Shown: positions 60,245 to 64,000 of the stretch, in pieces
Numbering within the stretch: position 1 is the first letter of the stretch
Layout of the letters: the number at the start of each line of letters is the position of its first letter
Assembly: GCF_000455365.1 (NCBI RefSeq)
Contig: NZ_HG315684.1
Coordinates: 1,089,725 to 1,153,724, forward strand
Direction of reading: 5' to 3'
Length of the DNA stretch: 64,000 bases
From: Halopiger djelfimassiliensis
GTDB taxonomy: Archaea > Halobacteriota > Halobacteria > Halobacteriales > Natrialbaceae
The notes under the pieces: model-generated
Seen by the model: only the letters and a program-made list of their open reading frames with translations
Told to the model about the DNA's origin: nothing
The model's database searches: none
Translations under genes and position numbers: made by a program

Positions 60245-60532
60245 ATGAGGGGTCCCGGGATCCTCTGGATGCTCCAGACCGCGGCGGGTCTATCGATGGC
60301 CGGCCCCATGTTCGTCATCAGCGTCGAGTACCTCCGGACGGGCCGACTCGTCGGCGGCGTCCTGTTCCTCGCGCTCGGGGCGGTCGCGCTCTACTTCCCG
60401 ACGTACTTCATCAACCGGATCGGCGGACCGCGGACGTGGCTCCGTCGACGGTTCAAATCCGACGGCGATGACGACTCCGACGGCACCGACGGCGGACGAT
60501 CGAACCCGCTGGATCGGCTCCGTCGGCGGTAA
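60245..60532 (+). CDS. Small two-segment membrane protein, unknown
   Basis: 95 residues with hydrophobic segments at ~5-28 and ~35-56, then a basic stretch (RTWLRRRFK), an Asp/Ser/Gly patch and an Arg-rich end (LDRLRRR). No family firmly recognised. Cotranscribed with NOG1 is likely (58-base gap). Convergent with the DUF389 gene; the stops are 25 bases apart. Confidence 0.72.
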   Translation: MRGPGILWMLQTAAGLSMAGPMFVISVEYLRTGRLVGGVLFLALGAVALYFPTYFINRIGGPRTWLRRRFKSDGDDDSDGTDGGRSNPLDRLRRR

Positions 60533-60557
60533 CGCGAACTACGGCTGGAGCGGACCG

Positions 60558-61847
60558 TCAGCGTTCGATGACGTCGACGAACCGGACCTCGACGTCGACC
60601 GGGTTCTCCGCGCGTTCGTTGACCTGTTCGTGGATCGCGTTCGACAGGCCCGGCGCGGCTTCTCCGGGCGGCCCCCCGACGGTGACGATCACCCGATCCG
60701 GCGAGAGGAACGGATAGTCCTCGTTCATCTTCACCTCGAGATCGATGAGCGAGTACTGCTGGTACTCCGAGGCGAGGAGCTGTTCGACGTCCTCGGTGGC
60801 CTCCTGTTCGAAGGTCCCGGCGGTGTACGACGCGTGCGTTATCACCCCGAGGAACGCAGACAGGATCAACACGACGGCGATGAGTCCGACGACGCGCCGC
60901 CGAACGCGCGTCTCGGTCGGGCTGAGTGCGAACAGGTTGTCCGGCCGGTAGCCGGCATACCAAAGCGTCAGGAGGCCGGCGAGGTTCACCGACAGGACGT
61001 TGACAAGGACCAGCACCGTCGGTCCGATCGCCGCCATCGGTTGTCCCCACGCGAGCGCGATCCCGGCCGCCGCCGCGGGCGGAATCAACGCCGCCGCGAT
61101 CATCACGCCGACCAGTGCGACCGACGCGCCGGTCGCGATGCTCACGATCCCCGCGACGCCCGCCCCGAGCGCGATCACCAGCGAGAGCAGGTCGGGGACG
61201 AGTCGTTCGGAGATCTCGGCGACGGACGCGATCTCGAGCGCGGGCGGGACGACGTTCGTGGTCTTGACGCTCCAGGCGAAGATCGCCGCGGAGGCGATCG
61301 CGAGGACGACGCCGAGAAGCTGATAGAGCAGGCTCTGTCTGAACAGGGCCTCGTCGTCGATCACGGAGCCGACGCTTGCCCCGAGTGCCGGCCCGATCAG
61401 CGGCGCGATCACCATCGAACCGACGACGACTGCCGGCGAGTCCAACAGCATGCCCGCGGTCGCGACGACGGCGCTGATGACCGTCATCGTCACGTAGATG
61501 CCAAAGGTCGGCGTCATCTCCTCGGCTTCGGTCTGTAACTCCTGTCTCGAGATGCGTTCGGATTCGACGTCGCCGTCCTCGTACTCGTCCCGCAGCGCCT
61601 GAAACCGCCTCGAGACGACCGTTTCGGCGTCGACGACGACGGTGTAGGCCTCCTCGTCGATGCCGACCGCTTCCAGTTCGTCGAGGACGGGCTCGACCGC
61701 CGCGGACGGCAACGGGAAGTAGACGACCGCCGCGTACCCCCGGTTGCTGGTCTCGTCGGTGACGACGTAGTCGATCTCCCGCTCGTCCAACGTCTCGAGG
61801 ACCGTCTCTCGTTTCCCCGTCGGAACCGTCAACTGTACGAGCCGCAC
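60558..61847 (-). CDS. DUF389 (TIGR00341) membrane protein
   Basis: 429 residues from GTG 61847, giving MRLVQLTVPTGKRETV, the usual family start; ATG 61874 would add nine residues and is possible. An N-terminal ACT-like soluble domain (1-~110), then a DUF389 core of about six membrane segments with GSMVIAPLIGPALGAS (~170) and SVALVGVMIAAALIPPAAAAGI (~285) as conserved blocks, and a C-terminal soluble part (~350-429). Function unknown; transporter-like by fold. Confidence 0.93.
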   Translation of the reverse strand: MRLVQLTVPTGKRETVLETLDEREIDYVVTDETSNRGYAAVVYFPLPSAAVEPVLDELEAVGIDEEAYTVVVDAETVVSRRFQALRDEYEDGDVESERISRQELQTEAEEMTPTFGIYVTMTVISAVVATAGMLLDSPAVVVGSMVIAPLIGPALGASVGSVIDDEALFRQSLLYQLLGVVLAIASAAIFAWSVKTTNVVPPALEIASVAEISERLVPDLLSLVIALGAGVAGIVSIATGASVALVGVMIAAALIPPAAAAGIALAWGQPMAAIGPTVLVLVNVLSVNLAGLLTLWYAGYRPDNLFALSPTETRVRRRVVGLIAVVLILSAFLGVITHASYTAGTFEQEATEDVEQLLASEYQQYSLIDLEVKMNEDYPFLSPDRVIVTVGGPPGEAAPGLSNAIHEQVNERAENPVDVEVRFVDVIER

Positions 61848-61973
61848 GTCCGGACTGTGACACTCGGGGATCATAACTCGGGCGCTTCCCGGGGACAGTC
61901 GACGGTTTCGCCGAGAACCGCCGCGTCTCGCGTCGACCGCTCGAGGCCGGTGGGCGACGCGTCCGATCGCGGC

Positions 61974-61980
61974 GTATAAG
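61974..61980 (+). promoter_or_regulatory. TATA box of engB
   Basis: GTATAAG ends 24 bases before the ATG at 62005. Confidence 0.6.
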
Positions 61981-62004
61981 CCCGCGTCGTTCCTACCCCG
62001 ATCC

Positions 62005-62622
62005 ATGTTCGATACGCGCCCCGACCGCGACGCCGAGGTAGCCCTCGTCGGTCGCTCGAACGTGGGGAAGTCGACGCTCATGCGCGAGTTGACCGGCCAC
62101 AGCTTCGACACCGGCGGCAAACCCGGGGTCACGCGCGAGCCGAACCACTACGACTGGGCACCGGAGGATTTCGTCATCACCGACCTCCCCGGCTTCGGGT
62201 TCATGAGCGGGGTCGACGAGGACCGCCGCGAGCGGATCAAGACCGATATCGTCCACTATCTCGAGGAGTACGCGGACGAGATCCTCGTGGGGATTCTCGT
62301 CGTCGACGGCAAGAGCGTCATCGACATCATCGATCGCCACTCCGGCCCCGACGAGGTCCCCTACGACGTCGAGATGTTTCACTTCCTGCGCGACCTAGAC
62401 GTACCGACCGTCGTCGCCGTCAACAAGATGGACAAGGTCAACGACAGGGACGAACGCCTGAACGAACTCTGCGATCGGCTCGGCCTCTATCCGCCCTGGA
62501 AGCAGTGGCAGGAGACCATCGCGCCGATTACCGCCAAAAGCGGCCGTATCGAACCCCTAAACGAGGCCGTCCGGGAACACCTCCACGAACAGAATCGGGA
62601 CGACCTGTTCAAATTCTTCTGA
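62005..62622 (+). CDS. engB: GTP-binding protein EngB
   Basis: 205 residues. G1 GRSNVGKST at 16-24, switch I T in [11 protein letters not shown] near 42, G3 DLPGFGF near 64, G4 NKMD near 135 and G5 SAK-like TAKSG near 175. It belongs to the YihA/EngB family linked to large-subunit ribosome assembly. Divergent from the DUF389 gene. Followed by a large inverted-repeat element. Confidence 0.96.
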   Translation: MFDTRPDRDAEVALVGRSNVGKSTLMRELTGHSFDTGGKPGVTREPNHYDWAPEDFVITDLPGFGFMSGVDEDRRERIKTDIVHYLEEYADEILVGILVVDGKSVIDIIDRHSGPDEVPYDVEMFHFLRDLDVPTVVAVNKMDKVNDRDERLNELCDRLGLYPPWKQWQETIAPITAKSGRIEPLNEAVREHLHEQNRDDLFKFF

Positions 62623-62625
62623 ACC

Positions 62626-62695
62626 AACCTTTTACGCTGCGGTCTGTCGCGCTGGTGGCTTCGCCACACAGCGCGACGTCCCTCGGTAAAAGGTT
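62626..62695. repeat. 70-bp inverted-repeat element after engB
   Basis: Outer arms AACCTTTTAC (62626-62635) and GTAAAAGGTT (62686-62695) are exact reverse complements. Inside is a second stem, TCGCGCTG (62647-62654) with CAGCGCGA (62669-62676), around TGGC-TTC-GCCA. Starts 4 bases after the engB stop. It may act as a bidirectional terminator, and looks like a dispersed haloarchaeal intergenic element. Confidence 0.75.
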
Positions 62696-62791
62696 GATCA
62701 AAAGCGCTCCTCCCTCCGTTCCGGCCCGCTCGCGTCGCTCCGCGACGCTCGCGGTCGGTTCGATGTTCGCTCTCTCTCTTCGCGTTTCAGG

Positions 62792-63494
62792 CTACGGCTC
62801 CGATCCCTGTCCCGTCGGATTCTCCGCCAACCACTCTTCGAGTTCCGCCTCGTGGGCGTCCCAGGCCTCGCGAAGCCGCTCGTACTCCGCTCTGGCGGCG
62901 TCCTCGCCGCGGTAGTGAGCGATCGATTTCAACCGGTTCTGCATCGCCCGTAAGCAGGCATCCGTTTCGTCGTACCAGTTGTATCCACACTGGACGAACA
63001 GAGCATGCACGAGCGACCACATCCCGATACCGGCGTTCTCGGCGGTTCGTTCGGGCGCTGGCGGAATCGGATCGTCGAACTCCCGCCGGAACTCGAGGGC
63101 GAACGTCGCGGTGAGCGGTTTGTATCGATACTCGCGCTCGCCGCCGACAGTTCCCTTGGCGTCCCGTTCTCTGCCAGAAGGCTCTCGTAGATCGTGGACA
63201 CGTCGTCCGGGTCGTCGTAGCGCTGACACTCCCAGGAGCGCAACCCCTCGAACGCGTCCCAGCGATCGGCTTCGGCGGCGATCAACTCGTCGACGTCGCC
63301 CTCGAAAACGAGCCGAACGAGACCCCGTCAAGACCGATCTTGTCCCCCGCGACCTGCCCGTACGCCCAGAACCAGCCGGTTTCCCAGTAGTCGCTCGATT
63401 CGAAGCGCGACCACGCGTCGGCGAGGAACGAGTCGACGAAGCGACGCTCCGCAGCAGTGCTCTCGAAGTGGAGTTCGATCGTGACACCGACCAT
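62792..63494 (-). pseudogene. Conserved hypothetical gene broken by two frameshifts
   Basis: Three consecutive reading frames together give one smooth protein of about 230 residues. Part 1 starts at ATG 63494 (MVGVTIELHFESTAAERRF) and runs to about 63315 (KIGLDGV). Part 2 resumes one frame over with LVFEGDVDELIAAEADRWDA (around 63310-63180). Part 3 shifts again near 63170 and continues ERDAKGTVGGEREYRYKPLT through QCGYNWYDETDACLRAM to the stop at 62792. Each part has normal haloarchaeal codon use. Either a recent pseudogene or two sequencing errors. Product unknown. Confidence 0.72.
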
Positions 63495-63619
63495 ACACCA
63501 CCCACCGTCGGCCGCGAAGATGAACGTTCCGTGAAGCGATTTTCGCTTCGAATATTGATATTCCTCGGCTGAAGACGACAGCAGAATGACCATATGGCGG
63601 AAGGACGAATACGCGGCAC

Positions 63620-64000
63620 ATGCGACCTGATCGGTCCCGATCGACCGACCCGACGGCGGTACGCGACGAGGCGCTCGAGGCACTCGACGCGCTCGCCAAC
63701 GAACACCGAATCGCCATTCTCAGAGCTCTGGCGGACGCGGACGGACCGCTCTCGTTTTCGGAACTCCGCGAGGAGATCGAGATGCGCGACACCGGCCGGT
63801 TCAACTACCACCTCACGGAACTGCTCGGCCGGTTTGTCCGCGAGACCCCCGACGGATACCGGCTCGGCCCTGCCGGGAAACGGGTCGTCCTCGCCGGCGC
63901 GGACCTCGGCCGCGAGAGCGCGACGCTGCTCGCCGAATCCGACGCCCCGCAGTCCGACGGCGACTGCCCCGTCTGCGGGGAGTCGAACTGCGATCGAGTC
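63620..64000 (+). CDS. ArsR-like winged-helix regulator, 3' end outside the window
   Basis: 127 codons are visible and the frame is open to the window edge. ALEALDALANEHRIAILRAL at residues ~16-35, then SFSELREEIEMRDTGRFNYHLTELLGRFV, is a typical helix-turn-helix with a wing (TPDGYRLGPAGKRVVLAG). The C-terminal visible part DCPVCGESNCDRV holds the first cysteines of a probable zinc ribbon. Not cut short by a stop; only the window ends. Likely a sensor-type transcription factor of unknown ligand. Confidence 0.87.
   Translation, partial: MRPDRSRSTDPTAVRDEALEALDALANEHRIAILRALADADGPLSFSELREEIEMRDTGRFNYHLTELLGRFVRETPDGYRLGPAGKRVVLAGADLGRESATLLAESDAPQSDGDCPVCGESNCDRV

Noticed and set aside
1-64000. 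CRISPR array or intact insertion sequence
   Set aside because: No regular repeat-spacer series and no transposase frame with recognisable motifs were seen.

Overview
The window is chromosomal DNA of an extremely halophilic archaeon (class Halobacteria; the gene set fits the Natrialbaceae, but the sequence alone does not fix a genus). Evidence: very high GC, strongly acidic predicted proteins, class I lysyl-tRNA synthetase, ribosomal protein S19e, PDCD5, Sec61-beta, ABCE1, archaemetzincin, F420-dependent NADP reductase and a JAMM desampylase-like protein. Many genes have a TATA-like box about 25-30 nt before the start codon and no leader. No rRNA, tRNA, CRISPR array or intact transposon was seen.

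Layout. 1-2070: the 3' part of a DUF4157 (eCIS-associated metallopeptidase-like) gene, an unknown partner gene, and a decayed second DUF4157 fragment. 2073-23590: mostly housekeeping genes. These are pyrH-lysS, a CapA-like phosphoesterase, MoaE, a site-2 protease, thiL, rps19e-PDCD5-PP-loop ATPase-hisS, a sulfatase, a BtuF-like protein coupled to a JAMM peptidase, M32 and M20 peptidases, a HemAT-type transducer and a PINc/KH ATPase. The 3' end of the PINc gene is copied in a 140-bp perfect direct repeat.

24406-35275 is the most interesting block: a secretion and surface-protein locus. It has an S26B (SipW/Sec11-like) signal peptidase with a large extra domain, a DUF5305-like membrane protein and a CARDB-like exoprotein. 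Three secreted proteins share the same mature N-terminal motif (DUF1102/SipW-substrate type). A 922-residue protein has a class III (pilin) signal and a tryptophan-rich segment, and two HTH regulators are present. I infer a haloarchaeal counterpart of the TasA/camelysin-SipW matrix-fibre systems.

35335-49000: more core genes. These are an EMC6-like protein with ABCE1, archaemetzincin, UPF0146, a HAD phosphatase, GDPD, an Lrp-type RAM domain, a CARDB exoprotein, F420:NADP reductase, thioredoxin, a GCS2-like ligase, Sec61-beta, a two-domain VOC dioxygenase, pdxT, a DUF151 nuclease and hisE. 49110-58019: a Tat lipoprotein, then a tightly overlapping DUF4129 / small membrane protein / DUF58 / polytopic membrane protein / MoxR cluster. 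58128-64000: a 15-cysteine copper-binding-type four-helix protein, a C-terminal citrate synthase remnant, a DUF5518-like membrane protein, NOG1-type GTPase, DUF389 protein, EngB, a twice-frameshifted pseudogene and the start of an ArsR-like regulator.
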